Positions 50,491 to 59,385 are shown, counted from the first letter of the stretch. The stretch: DNA of 64,000 nt from Dysgonomonas sp. 521 (GCF_010501055.1 NZ_QVMO01000007.1:18262-82261), one strand, 5' to 3'. Translations and numbers: made by a program. Notes: a model not told the origin generated them from the sequence alone.

Positions 50491-50543
50491 GAACAAAAAA
50501 TATAATGGATTGAATTTAACAATATCTAACTCAATCCATTATA
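50491..50543 (-). terminator. Intrinsic terminator of the DUF6891-like gene
   Basis: TATAATGGATTGA at 50501-50513 is exactly complementary to 50531-50543, and a run of A at 50495-50500 gives T on the minus strand. It lies 25 bases after the stop codon. Confidence 0.8.
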
Positions 50544-50567
50544 TTATATATACAAATCTGCCTGTAT

Positions 50568-51209
50568 CTATTCTTCCATCAAATCCAGCACACGGTCATA
50601 TCCCCATTTTTCATCTACATCGTCATCCGATGTAAATACATTCTGCCAGTTGAAGTCAACAACCTCAATCCTCTTTGAGGCGGAACCATCCCAATTTACG
50701 GTAAAGCCCTGTTCCTTCAATTGGGAAACAACCTTATTCCCTACTATTATAGCTTCTTTATCATTTTTTTCTTTCTCTCCGTAAAAGCCGATACACAGTG
50801 TTCCCGTTTCGATAACACGTTCCAGATCCTGACCGTGGTAATAACAATATCCTACAGGTTTCACTCCACTGTCTTCCAAATCCTGCCATACATCCTGTAC
50901 ATCATAGATGGCATCGGACTGTGTATACCCTGCATTATGCAAAGCCACAATTTTCTGTTTACATAGGTTGTCAAAAACGGTATGTAGTTTCTCCGTATCG
51001 GTAGGATGCTGCCATGTCTTACTTGCAGCCTCGTTCTTAGCATACTCTTTACTAAAAGTGTCGCGAATCCATTCTTCCGTGATTTCGCTTTCCCAGCCTT
51101 CATCTTCTACCGCTTCCAAAGCATCGGTTATAATATCTTCTAAAGAATCAAATCCTGATTTTATACTAATAAGGAAATGATCATAGAGATATTTTTCATT
51201 TTCTGTCAT
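50568..51209 (-). CDS. Uncharacterised cytoplasmic protein (DUF6891-like)
   Basis: The 213-residue protein is acidic and mostly helical, starting MTENEKYLYDHFLISIKSGF. It has DAIYDVQDVWQDLEDSGVK then PVGYCYYHGQDLERVIETG and GTLCIGFYGEKEKNDKEAII, then VNWDGSASKRIEVVDFNWQN. This order matches my recollection of DUF6891 proteins, but the name is less certain than the gene. There is no signal or membrane segment. No function is assigned. A 198-bp spacer with a hairpin repeat (GGGTCAAGCCCGCAATGACA) separates it from murA. Confidence 0.7.
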   Translation of the reverse strand: MTENEKYLYDHFLISIKSGFDSLEDIITDALEAVEDEGWESEITEEWIRDTFSKEYAKNEAASKTWQHPTDTEKLHTVFDNLCKQKIVALHNAGYTQSDAIYDVQDVWQDLEDSGVKPVGYCYYHGQDLERVIETGTLCIGFYGEKEKNDKEAIIVGNKVVSQLKEQGFTVNWDGSASKRIEVVDFNWQNVFTSDDDVDEKWGYDRVLDLMEE

Positions 51210-51407
51210 AGCGTAAAAAAATTAAGAAACTTCGCGAAGCCATCCCAAAATCTGTCATCCTGTGCTTGACATGGAATCCCCCCAAAAAAGGTTTATCGGG
51301 AGATTGCGGGTCAAGCCCGCAATGACAACTGTTCTATTTTATTATTGAGACAACTCCGGCGTACTTGTGTTAAAAAAAATAAGGTTTATATTAATAATCA
51401 TCGAACT

Positions 51408-52712
51408 CTAATCTAATCGCATAATATTGGCACCAAGCTGGTTAAGGCGCACATCGATATTCTGGTATCCTCGGTCTATCTGCTCAATATTATGTATCGT
51501 ACTCTTTCCGTCGGCACACATGGCAGCGATGAGCAACGCTATACCGGCGCGAATATCGGGAGAGGTCATTGTTGTAGCGCGCATAGGGCGTTTTCCCGTA
51601 CCTATAACCGTTGCACGGTGCGGGTCGCAAAGTATTATCTGGGCTCCCATATCGATCAGCTTATCCACAAAGAACAAGCGGCTCTCAAACATTTTCTGGT
51701 GTATCAGCACACTACCCTTAGCCTGTGTAGCTACCACAAGCAGCACACTGATAAGGTCAGGGGTCAGTCCCGGCCACGGGGCATCGGCTATGGTAAGTAT
51801 TGAGCCATCTATAAATGTATCTATTTCGTATTCTTTCTGGGCCGGAATATGTATATCATCCCCTTTTCTCTCCAACTGTATTCCCAAACGGCGGAATGTA
51901 TCAGGGATAATACCGAGATCGTCATAAGCGACATTCTTTATAGTGATTTCCGACCCGGTAATAGCGGCCATACCGATGAAGCTGCCTATCTCTATCATAT
52001 CCGGCAAGATACGGTGTTTCGCTCCTGACAAAGAATCAACCCCTTCGATACGAAGCAGGTTGGAGCCCTGCCCGTCTATTTTTGCTCCCATTTTGGTCAG
52101 CATACGGCACAGTTGCTGCAGGTAAGGTTCGCAAGCCGCATTATAAATCATTGTTTCTCCTTCGGCGAGTACTGCGGCCATGATTATATTTGCCGTACCC
52201 GTCACAGAGGCTTCATCGAGAAGCATATAGGCTCCTTTCAGCTTGTCCGCCGTAATATTATACACCTGCTGCGAACTATCGTACTCAAAATCAGCACCCA
52301 GTTTCTGGATTCCTATGAAGTGCGTGTCGAGGCGGCGACGTCCTATTTTATCCCCACCGGGTTTTGGCAAAATAGCTTTACCGAAACGGGCTACCAGAGG
52401 GCCTATAATCATTACCGAACCTCTCAAAGATGCACTTTTCTTGAAAAAATCGGGTGTCTGAAGATAATCTATATTAACCGTTTCGGCCTTGAATGACCAT
52501 GTATCTTCGCTCAAACGCCGGGTTTCCACTCCCATTTCGCCAAGTAAGGCAATAAGGTTGTTTACATCCAGAATATCGGGTATATTTTCTATAATTACTT
52601 CTTCGGGTGTGAGCAACGTTGCACAGATAACCTGCAACGCTTCATTCTTTGCTCCTTGTGGGGTAATCTCCCCGCTCAGGCGACAACCTCCTTCTATAAT
52701 AAATGATGCCAT
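51408..52712 (-). CDS. murA: UDP-N-acetylglucosamine 1-carboxyvinyltransferase, Asp-type active site
   Basis: MurA transfers enolpyruvate from PEP to UDP-GlcNAc, the first committed step of peptidoglycan synthesis. The 434-residue protein has GAKNEAL with the catalytic Lys22, the SASLRGSVMIIGPL region, and TPDLISVLLV with the catalytic Asp. The active-site loop reads PKPGGDKIGRRRLD: Asp121 stands where E. coli has Cys115 (PGGCTIG). Cys is the residue modified by fosfomycin, so this enzyme should be naturally insensitive. It is downstream of murB across a short GC-rich repeat. Confidence 0.95.
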   Translation of the reverse strand: MASFIIEGGCRLSGEITPQGAKNEALQVICATLLTPEEVIIENIPDILDVNNLIALLGEMGVETRRLSEDTWSFKAETVNIDYLQTPDFFKKSASLRGSVMIIGPLVARFGKAILPKPGGDKIGRRRLDTHFIGIQKLGADFEYDSSQQVYNITADKLKGAYMLLDEASVTGTANIIMAAVLAEGETMIYNAACEPYLQQLCRMLTKMGAKIDGQGSNLLRIEGVDSLSGAKHRILPDMIEIGSFIGMAAITGSEITIKNVAYDDLGIIPDTFRRLGIQLERKGDDIHIPAQKEYEIDTFIDGSILTIADAPWPGLTPDLISVLLVVATQAKGSVLIHQKMFESRLFFVDKLIDMGAQIILCDPHRATVIGTGKRPMRATTMTSPDIRAGIALLIAAMCADGKSTIHNIEQIDRGYQNIDVRLNQLGANIMRLD

Positions 52713-52728
52713 ATTTCTACAGTTAACA

Positions 52729-52788
52729 GGGCCCCTAACCCCCGAAGGGGGAATAAGCCTCCCCTTTGGGGAGATTGGGAGGGGCTTT
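52729..52788. repeat. GC-rich hairpin repeat between murB and murA
   Basis: GGGCCCCTAACCCCCGAAGG and then CCTCCCCTTTGGGGAG are two palindromic words of the same family as those at pheA, the aminotransferase and serC/serA. They fill the 80-bp gap. Confidence 0.6.
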
Positions 52789-52792
52789 AATT

Positions 52793-53800
52793 TTAAAATA
52801 TTCTTACTTCCGGTTCCAATTCTATTCCAAAGATGCTTTTTACCGCACCTTGCACTTCATTCATAAAGCGCACTATATCGTTGCCATCGGCCGAACCATA
52901 ATTGACGATAATAAGCGGCTGGTTCGGGTATGTCCCTATATCCCCTGCTCTTTTGCCTTTATATCCCGCCTTATCTATCAGGAAGGCGGCAGACGTCTTT
53001 ACCAAACCGTCTTTGTAGGGGAATGCCGGCAGATCAGGATATTCCGCCTTAATCTTATCTGCGTGCTCCTGTGTGATATACGGATTTTTAAAGAAGCTGC
53101 CTGCATTGGGCAGGACTTTTTCGTCCGGCAGCTTCCGTTGCCGCACACGAATGACGGCATCGCGGACATCCTGAACAGAAGGTTCTTCTATATCTTCAAG
53201 TTCCTTGTTCAAATCCGCGTATTTAGGAACATATACAAATGTACGTTTCAGATGGAAAACCACAGAAAGGATGAGATATTTATTTGTCCGTTTGAAGATA
53301 CTGTCGCGGTATCCGAATTCGCATTCAGCATTCGAGAACGACAATGTTTCTCCCGTTTCCATGTCAACGGCAACCACCTCACGTATTACATCTTTTACTT
53401 CAGCGCCGTAAGCGCCGATATTCTGTATCGGGGCAGCGCCTACCGTTCCGGGGATCAAAGAGAGGTTTTCTAATCCGACAAAGCCGCGCTCTACACAGTA
53501 TGCGACAAACTCATCCCAGTTTTCGGAAGCGTTTACCTCCAGAAATATATCTTCGTCTTCTTCCTCCTCGTCCGAAATCTCACGCAGGCCTTTGATATTC
53601 GGGTAAATAACCAGCCCGTCAAAATCTTTCGTAAAGAAAAGATTGCAGCCTCCCCCTATTATCAGCTTCTTCTCGTGAGGATAGTCGGATAAACACTTGC
53701 GAAGTTCTTCTATCGTAGTGGGCTGACAAAAAATCTTCGCTAAAGCCTCTGTCTTAAATGAATTGTAATTTTTTAATTGGGTTTTCGTATAATAGTCCAT
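52793..53800 (-). CDS. murB: UDP-N-acetylenolpyruvoylglucosamine reductase
   Basis: MurB reduces the MurA product with NADPH and FAD to UDP-MurNAc. The 335-residue protein has the FAD-binding segment KKLIIGGGCNLFFTKDFDGLV, then GLENLSLIPGTVGAAPIQNIGAYGAEV, YRDSIFK and the C-terminal LPNAGSFFKNP (Ser of the active site). It is the long, type I form. An acidic insert EISDEEEEDEDIFLE near residue 80 is unusual and looks exposed. It lies 31 bp after the acidic membrane protein gene. Confidence 0.95.
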   Translation of the reverse strand: MDYYTKTQLKNYNSFKTEALAKIFCQPTTIEELRKCLSDYPHEKKLIIGGGCNLFFTKDFDGLVIYPNIKGLREISDEEEEDEDIFLEVNASENWDEFVAYCVERGFVGLENLSLIPGTVGAAPIQNIGAYGAEVKDVIREVVAVDMETGETLSFSNAECEFGYRDSIFKRTNKYLILSVVFHLKRTFVYVPKYADLNKELEDIEEPSVQDVRDAVIRVRQRKLPDEKVLPNAGSFFKNPYITQEHADKIKAEYPDLPAFPYKDGLVKTSAAFLIDKAGYKGKRAGDIGTYPNQPLIIVNYGSADGNDIVRFMNEVQGAVKSIFGIELEPEVRIF

Positions 53801-53831
53801 TTCAGGAATTATTGATTCAACATAAGCCGGA

Positions 53832-54887
53832 TCAGCGCTTTCGCTTCAACCAGACAATTAATATAGCCAGTACGACGACAATACCAAATATTATCAGTGC
53901 TGTCTGCCAATGGCTCATTATGAATTTCACAATGAAGATAAGCGCCACCACGGCTACTACGATGCCGGCAACCTGTAGTACGCGGCGAATAGTCATCTTC
54001 CTTTTAGCTGCGCGTTCTTCTTCACTGATCGAGTCTTCTTCATCGTCCTCTTCGATGTCATCAGTTTCGGCTTTTTCGTCCGGCTGCGGCTCAATGGCGG
54101 CTGTTTCAGGTTCTATAGTTTGCTCCTGTACATAGCTTTCTTCCAGTTCAGGAACTATTTCATGTATATCCGTATAATCTTCAACAATCCGATCCTCCAC
54201 CTCTGCGTCGGCCTCAGATAATTCATTATCCTCATTAATGACAGGGGAATCTTCTTCCATATCTTCATCCGCGAATTCTTCGGGGAGCAGTGGTTCCTGC
54301 TCATTAACGTCATCCCTTACATCTTCATAAGGGACATAACCTTTTGCCGCTTCCTCTTCCAAAGATGGCTCCAGTTCTTCATATTCTATATCTTCGGGCT
54401 GATATAAAGGTTCTTCCTGCCCTTCATAGATTTCCATCGGGATATCATCCGGATTGACATGGCTGTCAGCTTGCGGCACTGCTGTTTCTACATCCTTTTC
54501 TTCGGTTTCATTCCCTGCTGCGATTGTTTCTTCTTCTTTACTTTCTTCAATAACAGCAGCAGGAGGTACAACTTCTGGTTCTTGCGGTATAGCTACCGGC
54601 TCTACAAGAGGCTGCATAACCATTCTGCTGGCTTGCGCGGCTTCGGTATCCGACAAGCGGATAACAGTATCTACCCGCGAGGAGGCTACTTTAGTATCAA
54701 AATCCCCGTCTTCAACCATAGCGATCAATTCGTCCTCTATGGCAGGATATTTAATCATCAGGGATTTCAGTGCGTTTGCAAAATCACGAAAACGCTGGAT
54801 TTTATCTATCTTTGACTTTACCTCTTCGCCACTACCGGCGGACAAGTCCAGCACTTTATCGGCTAATATAGATTTTAAACGTTCCAT
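53832..54887 (-). CDS. Acidic protein with two C-terminal membrane segments
   Basis: The 351-residue protein is unlike any family I recognise. Residues 1-85 form a helical domain (MERLKSILADKVLDLSAGSG to IRLSDTEA). Residues ~95-285 are a long, low-complexity, strongly acidic linker rich in E, D and P. Residues ~295-345 have two hydrophobic spans (VLQVAGIVVAVVALIFIVKF and TALIIFGIVVVLAILIVW) and a positive tail KRKR. This should place the long acidic part in the cytoplasm, tethered to the inner membrane. It is co-directional with rfbB, murB and murA. A scaffold for envelope synthesis is a guess from context. Confidence 0.7.
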   Translation of the reverse strand: MERLKSILADKVLDLSAGSGEEVKSKIDKIQRFRDFANALKSLMIKYPAIEDELIAMVEDGDFDTKVASSRVDTVIRLSDTEAAQASRMVMQPLVEPVAIPQEPEVVPPAAVIEESKEEETIAAGNETEEKDVETAVPQADSHVNPDDIPMEIYEGQEEPLYQPEDIEYEELEPSLEEEAAKGYVPYEDVRDDVNEQEPLLPEEFADEDMEEDSPVINEDNELSEADAEVEDRIVEDYTDIHEIVPELEESYVQEQTIEPETAAIEPQPDEKAETDDIEEDDEEDSISEEERAAKRKMTIRRVLQVAGIVVAVVALIFIVKFIMSHWQTALIIFGIVVVLAILIVWLKRKR

Positions 54888-54911
54888 TATTTAAATTCTC
54901 CGGATTATATC

Positions 54912-55499
54912 TTATTTTACTATTTTACCAAAACTTTCCAATGGTTCCTTTAGCTGAATGGCCTCCGCTGTTTTCAAAGCGAGTTCCCACCAATCTGCAA
55001 AGCCCAAATCGTCATCCTGTATTCCATTGTTTATCTCAATAAGTTCTTTCCAGGCTTTACAATATAGCTTAAACGATTTCAGAAACCCCAACCGGTATCC
55101 CAACGATGTTGCTTCCGCAAAATGTATCCGGAGGCCTTTTTCCTGCGACAGGGACAATATTACCTGCTCATTATCAGGAGTAGTAAAGGCAAAAGCATTG
55201 AAGCCATCCGGTAAAAAAATCCTCATGGAATCTCCTTCCAGCAGATTTAAAGTTTTCAAAAAATCGGCAGTAATATATGACCAGTAATACCTTGTCAGGC
55301 TATATATTTCCTTCCATTCTTCAATAACAGGAGATAATGTAAATACAGCATCTTCTGCGGAAGGAAACCACATCGCAAATTCTACATTGTTTAACTTGTC
55401 CCATTCGAGTAATTCCCCTACAAGACCTCTAAAGCAGACTATCGAATTGCCACGCGAATAATCGCCTGCATTACCGGACGATATATTATCGGTTTCCAT
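54912..55499 (-). CDS. Uncharacterised protein overlapping rfbB
   Basis: No family is recognised. The 195-residue protein has strand-rich sequence with many aromatics (FAMWFPSAEDAVFTLSPVIE, then DGFNAFAFTTPDNEQVILSL) and helical stretches. There is no signal peptide or membrane segment. The start ATG lies within the last codons of rfbB (14-bp overlap), consistent with an operon, and the acidic membrane protein gene begins 25 bp after its stop. The gene is supported by its length and its tight packing. Confidence 0.65.
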   Translation of the reverse strand: METDNISSGNAGDYSRGNSIVCFRGLVGELLEWDKLNNVEFAMWFPSAEDAVFTLSPVIEEWKEIYSLTRYYWSYITADFLKTLNLLEGDSMRIFLPDGFNAFAFTTPDNEQVILSLSQEKGLRIHFAEATSLGYRLGFLKSFKLYCKAWKELIEINNGIQDDDLGFADWWELALKTAEAIQLKEPLESFGKIVK

Positions 55500-56622
55500 A
55501 CATTTGTTCGTAGTACTTCAGATAGTCGCCCGAAGTTACTTCCTCTACCCAAGCCTGATTGTCGAGATACCAGTAGATCGTTTTCACAATCCCCTTGTCG
55601 AAAGAGGTCTCCGGCAACCATCCTAATTCTGTCGATATTTTAGTAGGGTCGATAGCGTAACGCTGGTCGTGCCCCTGACGGTCTTTTACGAATGAGATAA
55701 GGTTATCATTGATCCAGCTTATATCGATGCTGCCGTCCGCAGCTGTTTCTTTTTTCTTCAGTACTTCACGGTATTTCGGCTCTTCGGCCATAATGTCGTG
55801 TATCGTTTTAATGACCAGCTTAACAATCTCGATATTCTTACGCTCGTTATGGCCTCCCACATTATATACTTCTCCAACACGTCCCTTATGAAGCACGATA
55901 TCTATCGCTTTACAGTGGTCGTCTACATACAACCAGTCGCGTACATTGCTTCCATCGCCATACACAGGCAGTTGTTTGCCTGCAAGTATGTTACGTATAA
56001 TGAGAGGGATCAGTTTTTCGGGAAAATGATACGGCCCGTAGTTATTCGAACAACGTGTTATATTTATAGGCATCTTGTACGTTTCGCCGTATGCCCTTAC
56101 TATCAGGTCGCCGCCTGTCTTTGCAGCGCTATATGGCGAACGCGGATCGAGAGGGGTGGTTTCGGTAAAATATCCTTCTTCGCCCAATGAGCCGTAAACC
56201 TCATCTGTAGACACTTGCAAGAATTTTACACCTTCGCGCCAGATGGGATAGTTATTATCATCCTTACCTACTGTCCAGAATTTCTTTGCAGTATCCAGCA
56301 GGTTCTGAGTACCAAGTATATTTACTTGCAGGAATAACTGAGGATTTTCGATACTTCTGTCAACATGGCTCTCGGCAGCAAAATTAACGACATAGTCTAT
56401 CTGGTGCTCTGAGAAAACCTTTTCGGTAATCTCCCTGTCGCAAATATCTCCCTTGACGAATACTACACGCGGATCTTTCAGCTCCTGAGCCAGCGTTCCG
56501 AGATTTCCGGCATAAGTAAGTTCATCAAATACAACCAGTTTCGCATCGGTATGTGTTGCCAACATGCGCTTCACAAAATTTGAACCTATAAATCCGGCTC
56601 CGCCTGTAATTAAGTAAGTCAT
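55486..56622 (-). CDS. rfbB: dTDP-glucose 4,6-dehydratase
   Basis: RfbB converts dTDP-glucose to dTDP-4-keto-6-deoxyglucose, the second step to dTDP-rhamnose and related sugars. The 378-residue protein starts TYLITGGAGFIGSNFVKRM (GxxGxxG NAD motif), has AAESHVDRSI, the YxxxK motif in SPYSAAKTGGDL, and NNYGPYHFPEKLIP. rfbA, rfbC and rfbD are not nearby. It is first in the run of minus-strand genes rfbB-195aa-351aa-murB-murA. Length is slightly above the usual 350. Confidence 0.95.
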   Translation of the reverse strand: MTYLITGGAGFIGSNFVKRMLATHTDAKLVVFDELTYAGNLGTLAQELKDPRVVFVKGDICDREITEKVFSEHQIDYVVNFAAESHVDRSIENPQLFLQVNILGTQNLLDTAKKFWTVGKDDNNYPIWREGVKFLQVSTDEVYGSLGEEGYFTETTPLDPRSPYSAAKTGGDLIVRAYGETYKMPINITRCSNNYGPYHFPEKLIPLIIRNILAGKQLPVYGDGSNVRDWLYVDDHCKAIDIVLHKGRVGEVYNVGGHNERKNIEIVKLVIKTIHDIMAEEPKYREVLKKKETAADGSIDISWINDNLISFVKDRQGHDQRYAIDPTKISTELGWLPETSFDKGIVKTIYWYLDNQAWVEEVTSGDYLKYYEQMYGNR

Positions 56623-56787
56623 TATAATATTCAGTATTTAAGTTATTATTCGCAAAAATAAGAAAAAAACAACACTAAAAACATCCATAACATGATAATA
56701 TCTGGTAAATTTATTAAACCCAATAAATCCGGTTTGAAAAAATGTCACTTTTTTGAGAAAAAATTTAACAAATAGATATTTTTTTTA

Positions 56788-56795
56788 TACTTTTG
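56788..56795 (+). promoter_or_regulatory. Candidate -7 element for gdhA
   Basis: TACTTTTG fits TAnnTTTG and lies 32 bases before the gdhA ATG chosen here. A TTTG at the right spacing was not found. Confidence 0.4.
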
Positions 56796-56827
56796 CAGCA
56801 TCCATAAATCAAAAACCCGTTTTTACA

Positions 56828-58162
56828 ATGAAAGCAGAATTAGTATTAGAAGATTTGAAACGTAGATTTCCGAATGAGCCGGAATACCATCAGGCCGTTC
56901 AGGAAGTATTGGAATCCATTGAAGAAGTTTATAACCAACATCCTGAGTTTGAGAAGGCAAACCTAATCGAGAGATTATGTATCCCTGAACGTATTTTTTC
57001 TTTTCGTGTAACATGGGTTGACGACAAAGGTAATACTCATACCAATATGGGATACCGCATACAACATTGTAACGCTATAGGGCCTTACAAAGGTGGATTG
57101 CGCCTGCATGCTTCGGTAAATCTGTCTATTCTGAAGTTCCTTGCTTTTGAGCAAACATTCAAAAACTCGCTGACAACATTGCCTATGGGTGGAGCCAAAG
57201 GTGGTTCCGACTTTAACCCTAAAGGTAAATCGAGCGCCGAAGTAATGCGCTTCTGCCAGGCTTTCATGCTTGAACTATGGCGCAATATAGGCCCCGACAC
57301 CGATGTGCCGGCAGGAGATATAGGCGTGGGCGGCCGCGAAGTAGGTTATTTCTTTGGTATGTACAAGAAGCTTGCGCGCGAGTTTACCGGAACATTCACA
57401 GGTAAAGGGCTGACTTTCGGGGGGTCGCTCATACGCCCCGAAGCTACAGGTTACGGGAATGTGTATTTCCTGCTGGAAATGCTCAAAACTCAAAATATTG
57501 ACATCAAAGGTAAGAAATGCCTTGTATCGGGTTCGGGTAACGTGGCCCAATATACTTGCGAGAAACTGATAGAACTGGGAGCAATCCCTGTAACATTATC
57601 GGATTCGAACGGATATATCTATGATCCGGAGGGTATCACTACCGAAAAACTGGAATATGTAAAAGAACTGAAAGAGCTATACAGAGGACGAATCAGCGAA
57701 TATGCCGAAACTTATGGTTGCAAATATGTGGCAAACGCCCGTCCTTGGGGAGAAAAAGCGGATATAGCATTACCTTCGGCAACACAGAACGAAATAAACG
57801 GAGAGGATGCTAAAAAAATAGTAGCAAACGGAATTATCGCCGTTTCGGAAGGGGCGAACATGCCATCTACACCCGAAGCGATAGAAGTATTCCAGCAGGC
57901 AAAAATATTATATGCACCGGGAAAAGCGGCAAATGCGGGAGGTGTTTCTGTTTCGGGGCTGGAAATGACCCAAAACTCGGAACGTATAAGCTGGTCTGCT
58001 GAAGAGGTTGACGAAAAACTGAAGTCAATCATGCAGAATATCCACGAAAACTGTGTGAAATACGGTACTGAAAAAGACGGATATGTCAACTATGTGAAAG
58101 GCGCTAATATTGCCGGATTTATGAAAGTAGCCAAAGCTGTAATGGCGCAAGGCATCGTGTAA
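56828..58162 (+). CDS. gdhA: NAD(P)-specific glutamate dehydrogenase
   Basis: GdhA interconverts 2-oxoglutarate plus ammonia and glutamate. The 444-residue protein has KGGLRLHASVN, the catalytic-Lys stretch LPMGGAKGGSDFNPKG, PAGDIGVGGREVGYFFGMYK, and the Rossmann GSGNVAQYTCEKL. The start MKAELVLEDLKRR at 56828 gives the normal length; the frame opens upstream at 56753, but those codons overlap the promoter box. A terminator follows at 58185. Cofactor preference cannot be fixed, but the hexameric small form is typical of biosynthetic NADP enzymes. Confidence 0.95.
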   Translation: MKAELVLEDLKRRFPNEPEYHQAVQEVLESIEEVYNQHPEFEKANLIERLCIPERIFSFRVTWVDDKGNTHTNMGYRIQHCNAIGPYKGGLRLHASVNLSILKFLAFEQTFKNSLTTLPMGGAKGGSDFNPKGKSSAEVMRFCQAFMLELWRNIGPDTDVPAGDIGVGGREVGYFFGMYKKLAREFTGTFTGKGLTFGGSLIRPEATGYGNVYFLLEMLKTQNIDIKGKKCLVSGSGNVAQYTCEKLIELGAIPVTLSDSNGYIYDPEGITTEKLEYVKELKELYRGRISEYAETYGCKYVANARPWGEKADIALPSATQNEINGEDAKKIVANGIIAVSEGANMPSTPEAIEVFQQAKILYAPGKAANAGGVSVSGLEMTQNSERISWSAEEVDEKLKSIMQNIHENCVKYGTEKDGYVNYVKGANIAGFMKVAKAVMAQGIV

Positions 58163-58184
58163 AGAATAATTTAAGTTAAGATAG

Positions 58185-58219
58185 AACGCCGCGGAAATTA
58201 AATGTTCCCGGCGTTTTTA
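58185..58219 (+). terminator. Intrinsic terminator after gdhA
   Basis: AACGCCG at 58185-58191 pairs with CGGCGTT at 58209-58215, with a GGAA/TTCC inner pairing, and is followed by TTTT. Confidence 0.85.
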
Positions 58220-58252
58220 TTTTGTGCAGGCCGCAAATTCACTTTCGTTTTT

Positions 58253-58284
58253 CACCACGGAGTAACACAGGGTTACACGGAGTA
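58253..58284. repeat. Solo CACGGAG-type repeat like those around the GxxExxY gene
   Basis: CACCACGGAGTAACACAG then GGTTACACGGAGTAAA repeats the CCACGGAGTAA and ACACGGAGT words of 4188-4219. No GxxExxY gene accompanies it and no inverted partner is near. Confidence 0.65.
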
Positions 58285-58287
58285 AAT

Positions 58288-58590
58288 AATGCGAATCAAG
58301 GGTTAAAAAACACAGTTACTTATTGTCCCGAAGGGACTGAAGGTGGATAACCACGGGCTAAACCCGTGGCAGGAACTGGCTGGAAAATATGTCTCCGTAG
58401 GAGGCAAATAGCAAAAACAAATACCATTCGCCTCCTACGGAGACGGCCTCTCCCCTATCCGCTTTTTCCACGGGTTTTACCCGTAGTTATCCATGATTAG
58501 CCCACTTCGTGGACTTAGAACCCTGACTGCAAAACAGAAGATTGATTTATAATAGTATACTTCAACCCAGAGCGACCCTTGATTCGCATA
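58288..58590 (-). repeat. ~300-bp composite hairpin repeat, copy 2
   Basis: It is the inverted, nearly identical copy of 49935-50238 and has both ATGCGAATCAAGGGT-type ends (58289 and the complement near 58576-58590). The palindromes CCACGGGCTAAACCCGTGG and GTCTCCGTAGGAGGC and their partners are intact. Confidence 0.75.
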
Positions 58591-58596
58591 AATAAT

Positions 58597-58815
58597 TAAT
58601 GCGAATCAAGGGTTAAATGTGCCGTTAGGCACATCATATTGGTAGAAACATGAATGAAATTCGTTTTTTTGTGCCGTCAGGTACAAAATGTGAATTGTTC
58701 TGTAGATATTGCGTACCTGACGGCACGCAATTAACCGGTTAAAGCTTCTTTCTACCAACATTCAGTCCCTAAAGGGACAAAAAATAGCACATTTAACCCT
58801 TGATTCGCATAAATA
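58597..58815. mobile_element. Element with perfect 24-bp inverted ends and a GTACCTGACGGCAC hairpin core
   Basis: ATGCGAATCAAGGGTTAAAT followed by GTGC at the left is exactly inverted near 58789-58813. The interior has GTGCCGTTAGGCAC, GTGCCGTCAGGTAC, GTACCTGACGGCAC and GTCCCTAAAGGGAC hairpins. It abuts the 300-bp repeat and uses the same end word. Confidence 0.65.
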
Positions 58816-59319
58816 ATTAAAATAAAACACACATTCATCTCCGGAGACGACACAATAAACTATTGTATTTATCAACACCTGGTCCGCATTATTTTAAAAC
58901 AGTCCCCCTCTTCATCTTTCATCAAAACCCAATATCTTTATCTTATATTAGCTAACGATGCAACAGAAAAGTAACAATGGAAAAACAATGAAAAAGATGT
59001 CACTTTTGTCACTTTTTCAAATATCCGGTAACAATTAAGCAACTCAGAATAAATACATTATAAAACAATAATGTTAAAATAAAAATAACGGGGCAGTAAA
59101 AAAGTAACAACCGAAATAAAAAGATGGTTCTATAACGTTTTGTATGAGATGTATCAATTATTGGTAGAAAAAGAATATAATTGGCTCGCAGCCGTCCCTT
59201 CTGTCCTGCGTTGCGTACCTAACGGCACGCCTTGGTTTTCGAGACACAAATTTTCTACCAATATTTTATCCCTATCGGGATAAGAGCCATCCACTAGAAA
59301 CGTTATATTAAAAAATATT

Positions 59320-59366
59320 GAGCCAATAGCTATAAAAAAGATTTGCTATAAAATTTAAACAGACTC
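59320..59366. mobile_element. 47-bp derivative of the 235-bp MITE-like family
   Basis: GAGCCAATAGCTATAAAAAA at the left and ATAAAATTTAAACAGACTC at the right, then TAA, match the right arm of the 235-bp element. The left flank (ATT) does not duplicate TAA, so it may be a deletion product. Confidence 0.5.
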
Positions 59367-59377
59367 TAAATAATACG

Positions 59378-59385
59378 TATTTTTG
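59378..59385 (+). promoter_or_regulatory. Candidate -7 element for the SUI1 gene
   Basis: TATTTTTG fits TAnnTTTG, 21 bases before the start codon used here, and lies just past the 47-bp element. Confidence 0.4.

Larger units (their letters stand above)
49595..50567. other. ~970-bp repeat island
   Basis: Four structures follow one another: a 215-bp element with 17-bp perfect inverted ends (49614-49828), an intrinsic terminator (49836-49870), a ~300-bp hairpin repeat (49935-50238), a ~245-bp hairpin repeat (50230-50475), and a terminator for the converging gene (50491-50543). A 13-bp stem at 49902-49935 is also present. An open frame at 50042-50449 is repeat sequence. Confidence 0.7.
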
